Below the pieces are notes generated by a model. That model had not been told where the DNA came from. It ran no database searches and worked only from the letters and a program-made list of their open reading frames with translations. From Oncomelania hupensis (taxonomy: Eukaryota; Mollusca; Gastropoda; Littorinimorpha; Pomatiopsidae): a DNA stretch of 64,000 nucleotides. Both the position numbers and the translations under genes were made by a program. Where the stretch lies: positions 63,604,269-63,668,268 of the forward strand of contig CM072517.1 of the NCBI GenBank assembly GCA_036898135.1, in the 5' to 3' direction. Shown one piece after another: positions 1-9,531 of the stretch (within the stretch, counting starts at the first letter, position 1; every line of letters starts with the position of its first letter).

Positions 1-66
1 ACTGAAGAAAAAGCGCGTGATAGCTTCCTGTATTATTACTCAAGGCGCGGTGATCTGACTGAACTT

Positions 67-811
67 GCAGGCATGCCTACCCGTACGGAATTTCCGTATT
101 TTTTCCGGAAATTTGAAACATTCGCTAGCGTTACGGAAAATACGGATACTTGTTTCACAGTCCGGAAATAAATAAAAACAATATTGAGAAAAAAAAAATC
201 GACCTCGTGGACCTGTGAAAATGCAAAGCGTAACGTTTTTCCGAAGACAGCCGAACTCGGTTTAATGCCGCAATGCGCAGTCGCAGTAGAGACACGTGGT
301 ATCGAAGTTTCCGGTAGAGACACCGAAGTTTGCCGAACCAGTTTTTGCGCAGTCGCAGTGAAGATCGGTGCTCGTGAGACAGAATTTAAAAAATGGCGTC
401 CAAACGAATGGCTAATCAAAGTGACTGTGAATCTGAATCTTCAAAGAAACGGCGCAAGGGGCTGACAAATATTGCCTCGTATTCGGAAAAAGTGTCCTTT
501 CGTTATTCGCGGCAGCACTGACTCAAAAGTACGATTTGTGCCAACCAGTTTGGCATCTCCGCCGGTAGTATGAACGACATCAAGCGGCACGTGGAAGGCC
601 CACAGCATATCAAGAATTACGAGGCTTTGGAGAAGAAAAAGAAGATTGTGGCAGCAAAATCAATCTATCACTGGATCCTTCGCATAATATCAAAAAGGAT
701 GAGTGCAAAAACAAAAGGTGGTAAAAGTAAATACGGAAATGGAAATAGTAATACTGAAATTCGAAAAAGCTAATATTGAAACTTCAAATTCTTGAGGGTA
801 GGCATGCCTGC
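67..811. mobile_element. Putative DNA transposon bounded by 16-bp perfect inverted repeats
   Basis: GCAGGCATGCCTACCC at 67-82 recurs as its exact reverse complement at 796-811, giving a 745-bp unit. The CAGG start is compatible with hAT-type ends, but the flanks do not give a clean 8-bp duplication; only CTGAA at 811-815 resembles bases 59-63 after allowing a shift. Inside is a decayed ORF with a zinc-finger-like block (393-773). I read this as a degraded or nonautonomous cut-and-paste element; the superfamily is uncertain. Confidence 0.5.
393..773 (+). pseudogene. Broken ORF with BED/C2H2-like zinc-finger remnant inside the 67-811 element
   Basis: An ATG at 393 opens a basic, serine-rich reading frame that stops at TGA 519-521. 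The same frame continues after the stop with a Cys-Ala-Asn-Gln-Phe block, then SMNDIKRHVEGPQHIKNYEAL (574 onward), then lysine-rich sequence to TAA 771-773. The Asn-Asp-Ile-x-x-His-(x)6-His spacing resembles the second half of BED-type or hAT-associated zinc fingers, which bind transposon ends; only one cysteine of a normal pair is visible. Position between inverted repeats supports a transposon origin. The in-frame stop makes it a pseudogene in this copy. No catalytic transposase domain is seen, and the zinc-finger call rests on motif spacing only. Confidence 0.35.
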
Positions 812-818
812 TGAAGAG

Positions 819-987
819 ATCGTTGTGACACAAGGCGGAAGAGAAATCAAGAACCGCCTGATCTGAGTTTTACAGACTTAAAGCTTTAGACCTAGGTTTA
901 TCTTCTGTTTAAGTAACTTTCGCTTTCCGTCGCTTTCGCTAAGGGGTGGGGGTTGGGGGGCGTAAGGGTGGTTATATTGGCCTACAC
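819..987. other. Unassigned spacer
   Basis: G-rich tract near 941-965. No gene seen. Confidence 0.4.
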
Positions 988-1498
988 CACAAGTATATCA
1001 ATTAACAAGTTTGTATATCTCTTCTATGTCTCTGTCGACGTGCGCGTACAACCGGTTGCTTCCCTTTACATGCTTTGCGCTCCATAGAGCGTCGTCGGCC
1101 TGAAATAACTTTTTAGAAACTTCAAAACCCAGGGGAATTATGGGTAGAGAAATCCTTTTCTGAAATGACGTCGGCCAAATCCTTCTTTAGTTTCTTTGCT
1201 CGAGCAAAGGCAACCTCATAGGTATGGAGCACTTCGTCCATTATAACTCCATCGCTGATAATACTGCTGACAAGTTTCTGCCTTTGTTCACTACCAGAAA
1301 TATGCAGTTCCTCTCCCAACTTTCGTTTCATTTCAGCGAGCACATCTTCGCGAGAACAGATTTCCCAGAATTCTCTATTCTATTTTTAGGTTTGGGATAT
1401 CCCCGTCTCAGCTTGTGGCTAAAACCAAGGGCAACGGGACCACCGCACGTCGACTGGGGGCAATACGAGATACTAACTTGTTAGTTGATATACTTGTG
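988..1498. repeat. Inverted-repeat unit with ~29-bp arms
   Basis: The arm near 988-1016 (CACAAGTATATCAATTAACA...) matches the reverse complement of about 1470-1498 with two or three mismatches, and GGCCTACAC / TGTGTAGGC similarity extends outward. The arms enclose about 450 bp that includes an antisense 73-residue Lys/Glu-rich ORF (1122-1343) that I do not recognise. It may be a small foldback or nonautonomous DNA element; no target duplication was found. Confidence 0.4.
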
Positions 1499-1968
1499 CC
1501 TACACATGATGTCTGTAAAACTGTTGTCGTATATGAAGACCCATGGGTTTGGCCTATTTCCTGTGAAGTTAAGTGAGAGGCGTGCACACAAAGGAAGTTC
1601 CTCGTGGCCCATTTACTCCCCTTTGTCCAATTGACGACTCAGTGGCAAGCGGCATGATGGATGGCGCACGGACCTCCGGGTTCAAACCTCGACAGATGCG
1701 TGCCATTAAACTCGCGAATCGGCCTTCGGAATGCGTTGTGTCTAAGAGCTCTTGGAAAGTCTTTGTGAATTCCACTATATATCGCAGAGGGCTTCGAATG
1801 AGAAATAGGGTACTGCAACAATAGCTGGGGTACGGTTACTCAAAGTGGAATTTTGCAGAAACAACAACCATCATTATGCTATCACATCTCTACTACGGTA
1901 ACACAATTTATATCTCAGTATTCTATATCACCTCTCTACTGTGGTTACCCTATTTATATCCCAGTGGT
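1499..1968. other. Unassigned; possible weak tRNA-like segment
   Basis: No credible coding region; the overlapping ORFs at 1569-1824 on both strands look like chance. A GGTTCAAACC box near 1679 preceded by TGGCAAGCGG near 1641 weakly resembles Pol III B and A boxes, but no tRNA fold is apparent. Confidence 0.25.
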
Positions 1969-2026
1969 ACTTGAAAGAAACTCAGAGTGACAAAGTACAG
2001 CATATATCTGAAAGAATATTGATTGT
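1969..2026 (+). repeat. Left arm of a 58-bp inverted repeat split by the Gypsy element
   Basis: These 58 bases match the reverse complement of 7928-7985 at 55 of 58 positions. The arms lie 182 bp outside the 5' LTR and 98 bp outside the 3' LTR. The LTR element therefore appears to have inserted into an older palindrome or inverted-repeat element. Confidence 0.8.
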
Positions 2027-2150
2027 TCCCGGTGTAAGCGGCTTGTTAGGTGGATGGGCTTTATTAATACGGGTCAGAGAAAACTTTCAAGTGTGAAGAA
2101 TGTATACAATACATTGCTGTTAAGTACGACTTGATCAAACACTCACACAC

Positions 2151-2793
2151 TGTTACGTTGAAACGCGAACGAAAGTATGTCGGAAGCGTGTACGATAGAT
2201 CTAATCGTTTCGATTTGCAAAGTATTCAAGAATGGAGTTTATTTACCTTTGATTTGAGTTTGCATTGTTGTTAGGAGAGGCTTTGTATAACGTTGATAAT
2301 TTTCGTTGGTCGATATTGTTAGAGAATACTCTGGAACTCCTTGTTTACCATCGATCGAAGGTTCGGGACGATTGTCGAAGTAAGAGAAGGTTCGGGGTAT
2401 GTGTGGAGAGATGAATGACGTAAGTCAGTGATGACGATGTTTAATTCTGATTGGCTGTAGTGCGTCATTTTAGTCTACTGGGTTCGAAATTTTTCGAGAA
2501 AAGAGAGAGAGGTTATTTAATCGTGTGCCGAGTTGCTGTTGAGATAGTAAAGTTGTTGATAGTGATTTGGAGAGTTGCTGTGAAAGTTGTTGAGTTGAGT
2601 TGAGAATTGTATGCAGTTGTTGATGTGTGCTGAATAAAAGTGGAAAACTTCATACGTCGACTTTGTGACTTGTATGCTGATTGAGCAGGCTGTGTGAATA
2701 AACGAATCTGAGTTACACCTTATCAGGACTTCAGCATCGGGGCTGAATCAAATACTGATAAAGAAAAACACCATCATCAAACGGAGTGTAACA
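2151..2793 (+). repeat. 5' LTR of the Gypsy element
   Basis: 643 bp, TG...CA ends. Candidate polyadenylation signals AATAAA lie at 2633-2638 and 2697-2702. The only difference from the 3' LTR found by eye is AAGAATGG here (about 2226-2233) versus AATAATGG there. Confidence 0.95.
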
Positions 2794-3359
2794 TTTTGGG
2801 GGTCAAGCCGCGATTCACGCCATAGCCAAGGGTTCAACTGCTACAACAAGCGAGTCAACGTTACGAGAGGCAGTCATCGAGGGTAGCCGCCAACGAGTTG
2901 CGTCGAGCGGGGCCAACATACTGGGACTACATCACCGATAGGTTCGGGTTGACTGCAAGGGCGTGTAGTCGCTGAAGAGTTGCTTCGTGAGCGAACAACA
3001 CATCGGGACTACGTGGCTGCCGTAAGACTACATCGAGGGACAGTCTCGGAGCTACATCGCCAGTGTTACAGCGAGCGTCGAGCGGACGTCGCGTCTACTT
3101 CAGCACAGGAGCGTATACATCAACACCAGCGTGGTGCAGCGTCGCATACGACGAGGACAGCGGGGCCTGCGTCAGCGAAGGCGACTAGTGACAAGCATCA
3201 GCGCTACTGCAGAAAGCGTGCTGTTCTAGAACAGTCTAGAAAGGTACAGCACAGTCAAGAACTTTCCAGAAAAAAAAGAACTCTACAGTCAAGAACTTTC
3301 TAGAAGAAGAACCTTCCAGAAAAGAACTTTCTTGAAAAGAACTTTCCAGAAGCATCAAG
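2794..3359 (+). other. Gypsy leader with candidate primer-binding site
   Basis: Directly after the LTR comes TTTTGGGGGTCAAGCC. TGGGGG here could pair with a tRNA 3' CCA end, but I cannot name the tRNA. Near 3240-3350 the leader has degenerate tandem AGAACTTTC(C/T)AGAA units just before the Gag start. The ORF at 2980-3303 lies in leader sequence and resembles no known protein. Confidence 0.6.
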
Positions 3360-6050
3360 ATGGCTGACTTCTGGCAGAAAGGGGTTGAACTGAATCTAAA
3401 AGGCAAGCAGCTGACGGAGTACGTCAAGTCTCAGGAGAGAATACGAGAAAGAGAATTGGAAGAGAAGCGTCTAGAAAAAGAAATAGAACTAGAACAGAAG
3501 CGTCTAGAAGTAGAAGAGCAGCGTCGCCGTGAAGAAAGAGAATTAGAACAGAAGCGTCTAGAAATAGAAGAACAACGTCGCCGAGAAGACAGAGAGGAAA
3601 GAGAGGCTGAGCGTCAGTACCAGCTAGAGTTGGCGCGTATCCAGAACAATCAGCATGCGCCACAAGTCACCAACGACCATACGGCTCCAAAATTGCCAGC
3701 TTTCGTCGACGGGAAGGACCAGATCGACAGCTATCTGGCGAGATTCGAAAGGTTCGCCGAAAGCTCCAATTGGCAACCTCGAGACTGGGCGATTCGACTG
3801 AGTGCACTTCTGACGGGGCAAGCTCTCGAAGTTTACACCAGACTGTCGAACGATGACGCCAAAAACTACGACGTCTTGAAAGAGGCCCTGTTGCAGTGCT
3901 ACAACTTTACAGAGAAGGGCTACCGTAAACGCTTCCGTGAATGCCGGCCTAAGTCAGACGAGACGCCAAAGCAGTTTGTGGAGCGCCTGTCGTCATATCT
4001 ACACAAGTGGGTGGAGTTATCAGGCGAAACGAAGTCTTACGACAGTCTCCATGACCTGATCGTGAAGGAACAATTTCTCAATGCCTGTCACAAGGACCTA
4101 GCGACCCACTTAGAAGAACAAAAGCTGCAGACGCTTAAAGACGTGACTGAGGCTGCTGAAAGATATCTCATCGCTCATGGGAAAACCCTGGGGCCACCCA
4201 GCGCGACGAAACATTTTCAGAAGACTGGAAACCATGTGAACCAGATCCAGGGAAGCCAGACGAGCCAGAGACAGACAGACTCCACACCTCCTCCCAGGGA
4301 AGGGCATTCAAGGGGCTGTTTCACCTGCAACGCTACAGACCACAGAGCGGCTAACTGTCCTCAAAACAAAAGTAGCGGACAGCGGAGCAGTACGGACAAT
4401 TCAGCGGCGGGCAACCGGCAGAGGCGGTTCTCCAATCAACGGCAAACCAGTAGATCTGACCATCAAGTGTGCGGCGGGAGCGTCATTCTTCCGAGTGAGA
4501 CCGAGCGCACAGCTACCCCTGCGGACGTGCAAGAGTGCATGACTGATGGCCAACTCCTCCTTGCCAACGGGAAATCCATCCCCGTCGTCGCCAGCGCAGC
4601 TGTGACTGTACAGAACATGCCTGTTTCCAAGGGACGCGTCGGAAATCATGAAGTGACTGTTTTAAGAGACTCTGGCTGCAGTGGGGTCATCGTCAGAGAA
4701 GACCTAATCGCTAAAGAACAGTTCACTGGCGATTCAAAATGGACACTTATGGCCGACAGCAAATGTGTGAGAGCGCCAGTTGCGAAGATTCATGTCAACA
4801 CCCCTTTCTACATAGGCGAAGTCGAAGCGGTTTGCCTGAAGAAGCCGCTGTATGATTTGATGATCGGGAATATCGACGGCGCGAGACGACCCGACGACCC
4901 CGATCCAAAGTGGAGTCCTGCCTCAACTCAACACGTCGAAGTTGTGGAGGAGGATCCATTGCCGTTTCCCGATGGAGACCTTACAGAGCTGCTACGGGAC
5001 AATGTGGTTACTCCGGCTCAGCCCTGCCGACCAGAGATCGTCGGTGCTGTTACTACCAGGGCCCAGGCCAAGAGAGACAAGACGTCTACGCCACTGAAGG
5101 TCGCCGACAACTCCAAAGCTGCCATCGTGGACAGAGATAAGCTGATCCAGCTCCAGGAAGCTGATAGCACTTTAAACAAGTACAGGAACCGCCAAGACCA
5201 CGTGACCAAGGGCAGTGGCACGGTCTATTTTGAGGTGAAGGCCAAGATCCTGTACAGAATCTTCCAGCACCCGAGGGTCAACGGAGGTAAACCACTACGT
5301 CAAGTATTGGTACCGTTACCCCTAAGGCGCCAGGTGATGGAAGTAGCGCATGACTCAATCATGGGAGGTCACCTGGGTATCAAGAAGACGTCGGATAGAA
5401 TCCAGGCGGTATTCTACTGGCCAGGACTTCATGCGGACGTCAGCCGTTTCTGCCGATCGTGTGACATTTGCCAGAAGACCATACCTCGAGGAAGGGTCCG
5501 TAAAGTGCCAATGCAGATAATGCCTTTGATCGACCGACCTTTCAAGAGGGTGGCCTTAGACTTAATCGGCGAAATAAGACCTCCGAGTGAAGAAGGTCAT
5601 CGGTGGGTACTGACTTTAGTGGACTATGCGACTCGGTACCCAGAAGCAGTGCCACTGAAGAAGATTGACACTGAAACTGTAGCAGAGGCACTGGTGGACA
5701 TGTTCAGTAGACTTGGAGTGCCTGAAGAGATTCTGACAGACCTCGGGACACAGTTCGTCTCTGACTGTATGAAGGAGGTCGACAGACTGCTGAGCATCCG
5801 GCATTTGACTACGACACCCTACCATCCGATGTGCAACGGGCTCGTCGAAAAGTTCAATGCTACGCTGAAGTCCACCCTGAAAAAACTGTGCAGCGAGCAG
5901 CCCAGACAATGGCATCGCTACATAAACGCCCTACTTTTCGCCTACAGAGAAGTACCGCAGGAGTCCACCGGCTTTTCTCCGTTCGAGCTGCTGTACGGAA
6001 GAACCATCAGAGGGCCGATGCACATCCTAAAAGAACTGTGGACGAAATAA
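3360..6050 (+). CDS. Gag-protease-integrase polyprotein of the Gypsy element (ends at premature stop)
   Basis: The ATG sits in AAGATGG. Residues about 20-95 are a Glu/Arg-rich predicted coiled coil built from repeats. Residues about 110-270 look like a Retrotrans_gag domain, which forms the particle. A CCHC knuckle (CFTCNATDHRAANC, about 320-333) should bind RNA. A pepsin-like protease active site reads LRDSGCSG (about 434-441). Integrase has an HHCC zinc site (about 664-705) and the catalytic triad D734, D794, E830, a D,D35E spacing. There is no RT or RNase H between protease and integrase, where Gypsy elements normally carry them. TAA at 6048-6050 follows ELWTK; the same frame stays open downstream to 6866, so this is a nonsense mutation in the integrase C-terminal region. 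Confidence 0.93.
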   Translation: MADFWQKGVELNLKGKQLTEYVKSQERIRERELEEKRLEKEIELEQKRLEVEEQRRREERELEQKRLEIEEQRRREDREEREAERQYQLELARIQNNQHAPQVTNDHTAPKLPAFVDGKDQIDSYLARFERFAESSNWQPRDWAIRLSALLTGQALEVYTRLSNDDAKNYDVLKEALLQCYNFTEKGYRKRFRECRPKSDETPKQFVERLSSYLHKWVELSGETKSYDSLHDLIVKEQFLNACHKDLATHLEEQKLQTLKDVTEAAERYLIAHGKTLGPPSATKHFQKTGNHVNQIQGSQTSQRQTDSTPPPREGHSRGCFTCNATDHRAANCPQNKSSGQRSSTDNSAAGNRQRRFSNQRQTSRSDHQVCGGSVILPSETERTATPADVQECMTDGQLLLANGKSIPVVASAAVTVQNMPVSKGRVGNHEVTVLRDSGCSGVIVREDLIAKEQFTGDSKWTLMADSKCVRAPVAKIHVNTPFYIGEVEAVCLKKPLYDLMIGNIDGARRPDDPDPKWSPASTQHVEVVEEDPLPFPDGDLTELLRDNVVTPAQPCRPEIVGAVTTRAQAKRDKTSTPLKVADNSKAAIVDRDKLIQLQEADSTLNKYRNRQDHVTKGSGTVYFEVKAKILYRIFQHPRVNGGKPLRQVLVPLPLRRQVMEVAHDSIMGGHLGIKKTSDRIQAVFYWPGLHADVSRFCRSCDICQKTIPRGRVRKVPMQIMPLIDRPFKRVALDLIGEIRPPSEEGHRWVLTLVDYATRYPEAVPLKKIDTETVAEALVDMFSRLGVPEEILTDLGTQFVSDCMKEVDRLLSIRHLTTTPYHPMCNGLVEKFNATLKSTLKKLCSEQPRQWHRYINALLFAYREVPQESTGFSPFELLYGRTIRGPMHILKELWTK

Positions 6051-6866
6051 ATAGAGACCCCAGAGGTGAAGAACAGCTACCAGTATGTGTTTGAGCTACG
6101 GGAGAAGCTGGAGCAGACTCTCGAGATAGCCAGAGAAAACCTGAAGAAGTCCCAGGACTGTGGAAAGCACTACTATGACCGTAGGGCTGTGAACAGGAAG
6201 TTTAAACCTGGCAACAAAGTGCTGGTGCTGCTACCTACTGATCACAATAAGTTGCTGATGCAGTGGAGAGGCCCGTACGAAGTGGAGACCGTGGTGGGGA
6301 TCAACGACTATAAGGTGAAGGTCGGCCAGCATTCCAAAATATACCACGCCAACCTCCTTAAGCTGTACGTGGAGAGGCCGCCAGAGACTGTACATGCAGC
6401 AACAGCAGCTGTGACCGACGACAGCTTTGACAGCGAAGAACTGTTGGAACTGGGAGACTTCCACAGCAAAGAAGGCATCGATGATGTTAAGCTAGGACCA
6501 AGCTTGACGGAAGGTCAAACGTTGGAGCTCGAGGACCTTATGGGCGAGTTTCCCCCTAACTTCAATGATGTCCCAGGCTCTACGACTTTGGTCGAACATG
6601 AAGTCCACACCCAGACCTGGAAGGAGCATCTGCAGACCATGAGGGAGCTGTTCCACCGTCCCGCAGAAGCCAACCTGACCGTGAGACCCAGCGAATGCAT
6701 TCTGGGAGCTGACAACGTCGACTGCGTCAGACATCCGATGGAAGAAAGAGACAACGGAGGACGCACTGATTCCGGGGAAGCCCACGTGATCATCGTCTTT
6801 GACCCTGGGCCGATGACGACCGCAACTGACGAGGGCGTCGATTCCTTGCGAACGAAAGAACATTGA
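6051..6866 (+). pseudogene. Integrase C-terminus plus truncated reverse transcriptase, in frame after the stop
   Basis: This is in frame with the 3360-6050 ORF; its first ATG is at 6066. The first ~110 residues contain the integrase C-terminal module (KVLVLLPTDHNKLLMQWRGP, then KIYHANLLKLY). A Glu-rich linker follows, then GEFPPNFNDVPGSTTLVEHE, which resembles the segment entering the RT fingers. The text then jumps to TWKEHLQTMRELFHR...ANLTVRPSECILGADNVD, which resembles RT sequence normally found after the YxDD catalytic motif. The palm with the catalytic aspartates is therefore deleted near 6590-6605. RNase H is missing too. The last ~40 residues are unrecognised. The copy cannot encode a working RT. 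Confidence 0.8.
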
Positions 6867-7105
6867 CTGTGTGGACGAACTAAGAATATTGGTAATGACA
6901 GACTTGAAAATGAAAAACGTTGACTGGGTAAATGATCTGTGAACATTGACAGAATCCAGAAAGACTTGCAGATGAGAAACTTTGACTCTGTGTGAATGAA
7001 CTGTGAACATTGGCATTATCCAGGCAGATTTGAAGATGAAAACCATTGACTCTGTGTAGATAAGCTGAGCGCAATTACAGTATTCAGAAAGTCTTAAATT
7101 AGTTT
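6858..7105 (+). repeat. Degenerate ~62-bp tandem repeat at the 3' end of the Gypsy internal region
   Basis: Blocks of the form ATTGACTGTGT / GAACATTGAC / CAGAAAGACTTG / AGATGAAAA recur with phases near 6858, 6917, 6979 and 7042. About four copies lie between the end of pol and the polypurine tract. The antisense ORF at 6880-7074 is a by-product of the repeat. Confidence 0.75.
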
Positions 7106-7186
7106 CAATTGTGGACTTTGTTTGTGCATTACGTTTCAACGTTGTTGAAAGAAATTGGGTAAATTTCTTCTTGAGTGGGGGGGTTA

Positions 7187-7829
7187 TGTTACGTTGAAAC
7201 GCGAACGAAAGTATGTCGGAAGCGTGTACGATAGATCTAATCGTTTCGATTTGCAAAGTATTCAATAATGGAGTTTATTTACCTTTGATTTGAGTTTGCA
7301 TTGTTGTTAGGAGAGGCTTTGTATAACGTTGATAATTTTCGTTGGTCGATATTGTTAGAGAATACTCTGGAACTCCTTGTTTACCATCGATCGAAGGTTC
7401 GGGACGATTGTCGAAGTAAGAGAAGGTTCGGGGTATGTGTGGAGAGATGAATGACGTAAGTCAGTGATGACGATGTTTAATTCTGATTGGCTGTAGTGCG
7501 TCATTTTAGTCTACTGGGTTCGAAATTTTTCGAGAAAAGAGAGAGAGGTTATTTAATCGTGTGCCGAGTTGCTGTTGAGATAGTAAAGTTGTTGATAGTG
7601 ATTTGGAGAGTTGCTGTGAAAGTTGTTGAGTTGAGTTGAGAATTGTATGCAGTTGTTGATGTGTGCTGAATAAAAGTGGAAAACTTCATACGTCGACTTT
7701 GTGACTTGTATGCTGATTGAGCAGGCTGTGTGAATAAACGAATCTGAGTTACACCTTATCAGGACTTCAGCATCGGGGCTGAATCAAATACTGATAAAGA
7801 AAAACACCATCATCAAACGGAGTGTAACA
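7187..7829 (+). repeat. 3' LTR of the Gypsy element
   Basis: 643 bp, same length and ends as the 5' LTR. The preceding GAGTGGGGGGG is the likely plus-strand primer. Confidence 0.95.
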
Positions 7830-7927
7830 CACACAAACAGAGAACACACACACACACACCCTCACACCCACACCCACACCCTCACACACACACCTACCCA
7901 CACACGCACACACACACACACATCAAG
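7830..7927. repeat. (CA)n-rich microsatellite
   Basis: Irregular CACACA/CCCTCACACC sequence. It provided the CACAC target duplicated by the Gypsy element. Confidence 0.85.
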
Positions 7928-7985
7928 ACAATCAATATTCTTTCAGAAACATGCAGTACTTTGTCACTCTGAGTTTCTTTCAAGT
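7928..7985 (-). repeat. Right arm of the 58-bp inverted repeat
   Basis: Reverse complement of 1969-2026 with three mismatches. Beyond it, 7986-8329 shows no gene. Confidence 0.8.
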
Positions 7986-8329
7986 GCTATATAATATATA
8001 TATAAACACTCGAACAGAACCTCCATAGTTACCAACTGTAACCATTCATACTCTCTCTGGGTTTTTAGCATTCCGTTCCTCTTAAAAGGAAGAACAGTGT
8101 TTCATACTGTATGCTTGAATTCTATCTTTTTTCGTGTTGTTGATGCATGAGGGCAACAGGGGTGGCAGAAACTGATGCGAGAAATATTACCCCATCTAAT
8201 CCGGTGTACCCAAGCCTTTTTGTAGTGCCAGTGGGAGATGTAGTATATTCCTCCTAAGCATTCACACTTTCATGGACAGACCCTTACAAACGCTTCTATA
8301 TATCTCCGACTTTGCACGGAGAAAGTAAA

Positions 8330-9085
8330 AATGAAAACAAGGTGTCAATCCACTCAAAACGGAATGGAAATAATTGCAGAGAAGACCAAAATGATGACCA
8401 ACAACACCAATGGCATCAACAGGGACATCAAAGTCCAAGGCCAATCCCTCAACGCAGTGCGTAGCTTCAAATATTTAGGAGCCATTGTATCAGACAATGG
8501 GTCCCGACAGGAAGTCTTCTCCAGGATCGCACAAACAACTGCTGCCCTGGCGAGGTTGAAGCCCATTTGGAAAGACAGGACCATCAGTCTACATTCCAAG
8601 GTAAGGCTGCTGCGCTCCCTTGTCATCTCCATCTTCCTATATGCTTGCGAAACATGGACCCTCACAGCAGATCTTCAACGAAGAATACAAACCATGGAGA
8701 TGAGGTGCTACAAAAGACTTCTGGGCATTTCCTACACCCAGCACATCACCAACTACGAAGTCCGACAGACCATCACACAAGCCATTGGACAACACGATGA
8801 TCTGCTCACAGTGGTAAAAAAAACGGAAACTCCGATGGTATGGCCACGTCACCAGATCATCAGGTCTTGCAAAGACCATCCTGCAAGGCACAGTGCAAGG
8901 AGGTAGAAGAAGGGGGAGACCGAAAAAGAGGTGGGAGGACAACATTCAAGAATGGACTGGTTTGACACTGAGCGAAACTATCAGGGTTGCTGAGGACAGG
9001 GAAAGATAGAGTACGCTGGTTAAACGATCATCTGCGGTGCCCCTACGACCTCAGAGTTACGGGATAGGATAGGATAGGAAAATAT
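8330..9085 (+). mobile_element. 5'-truncated LINE, C-terminal ORF2 end with (GGATA)n tail
   Basis: The translation starts after the RT catalytic core (NGMEIIAEKTKMM; FKYLGAIVSDNGSRQEV), continues through SKVRLLRSLVISIFLYACET and HDDLLTVV, and ends with the WYGHV, QGGRRRGRPKKRW and EWTGLTLSE blocks in other frames. One frameshift lies in the A-run near 8816-8824. It is a dead 5' truncation of an APE-type non-LTR element whose clade I leave open (RTE-like is my guess). The 3' end is GTTACGGGATAGGATAGGATAGG, and the stop codon is supplied by the tail itself. The same family is at 20403-22252, 45405-45665, 54220-54303 and 57690-58190. Confidence 0.9.
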
Positions 9086-9351
9086 ATGAAAGAATAAACA
9101 TTTTCTGATCATTGAAGTTTAACGTCCGTTGGCGATACGACAGAGGGCCTAAAATTGATAAAATCTTCAACTTAACCTTACAGTTGCGGTGCTAATTTTT
9201 TTGTTAAAACTTGAGATCTATAAAGGGACATTTCAACACCAGTTTTTCTCCTTTCATACTGACAGTTTGTTTTAAATAAAATGATTATGCGGTTTAAATT
9301 ACTGTATTGTGGTTGAGATATGTACAATACAACAATACAATACAATAACAA
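9086..9351. other. Unassigned
   Basis: AT-rich sequence; ends with CAATA-type repeats near 9327-9350. No gene seen. Confidence 0.4.
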
Positions 9352-9355
9352 CAAC

Positions 9356-9449
<94 letters not shown>

Positions 9450-9476
9450 GTAATAAATAATAATAATCATTGAGGT

Positions 9477-9522
<46 letters not shown>
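9352..9522. repeat. (AAT)n then (GAT)n microsatellites
   Basis: About 100 bp of AAT units, a short gap, then about 16 GAT units. Confidence 0.97.
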
Positions 9523-9524
<2 letters not shown>

Positions 9525-9531
9525 ATTTGTT

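Larger units (their letters stand above)
2151..7829 (+). mobile_element. Ty3/Gypsy LTR retrotransposon, Gmr1-like gene order, defective copy
   Basis: LTRs at 2151-2793 and 7187-7829 begin TGTTACG and end GTGTAACA. The insertion is bounded by CACAC at 2146-2150 and 7830-7834, inside a (CA)n tract. Internal order is leader, Gag, CCHC knuckle, aspartic protease, integrase, then fragments of reverse transcriptase, then a 62-bp tandem repeat and a G-rich polypurine tract (about 7174-7183). Standard Gypsy order places RT and RNase H before integrase. Integrase before RT is the arrangement described for Gmr1-type Gypsy elements. The RT core and all of RNase H are absent, and one stop splits the polyprotein. 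Near-identical LTRs indicate a recent insertion, so mobilisation by a complete relative is likely. Confidence 0.93.

Noticed and set aside
184..465. 93-residue plus-strand ORF near the window start
   Set aside because: Open on both strands, no family resemblance; the more plausible coding remnant is the other frame from 393.
1122..1343. Antisense 73-residue Lys/Glu-rich ORF
   Set aside because: Helical-looking but unrecognised, and inside an inverted-repeat unit; not enough to call a gene.
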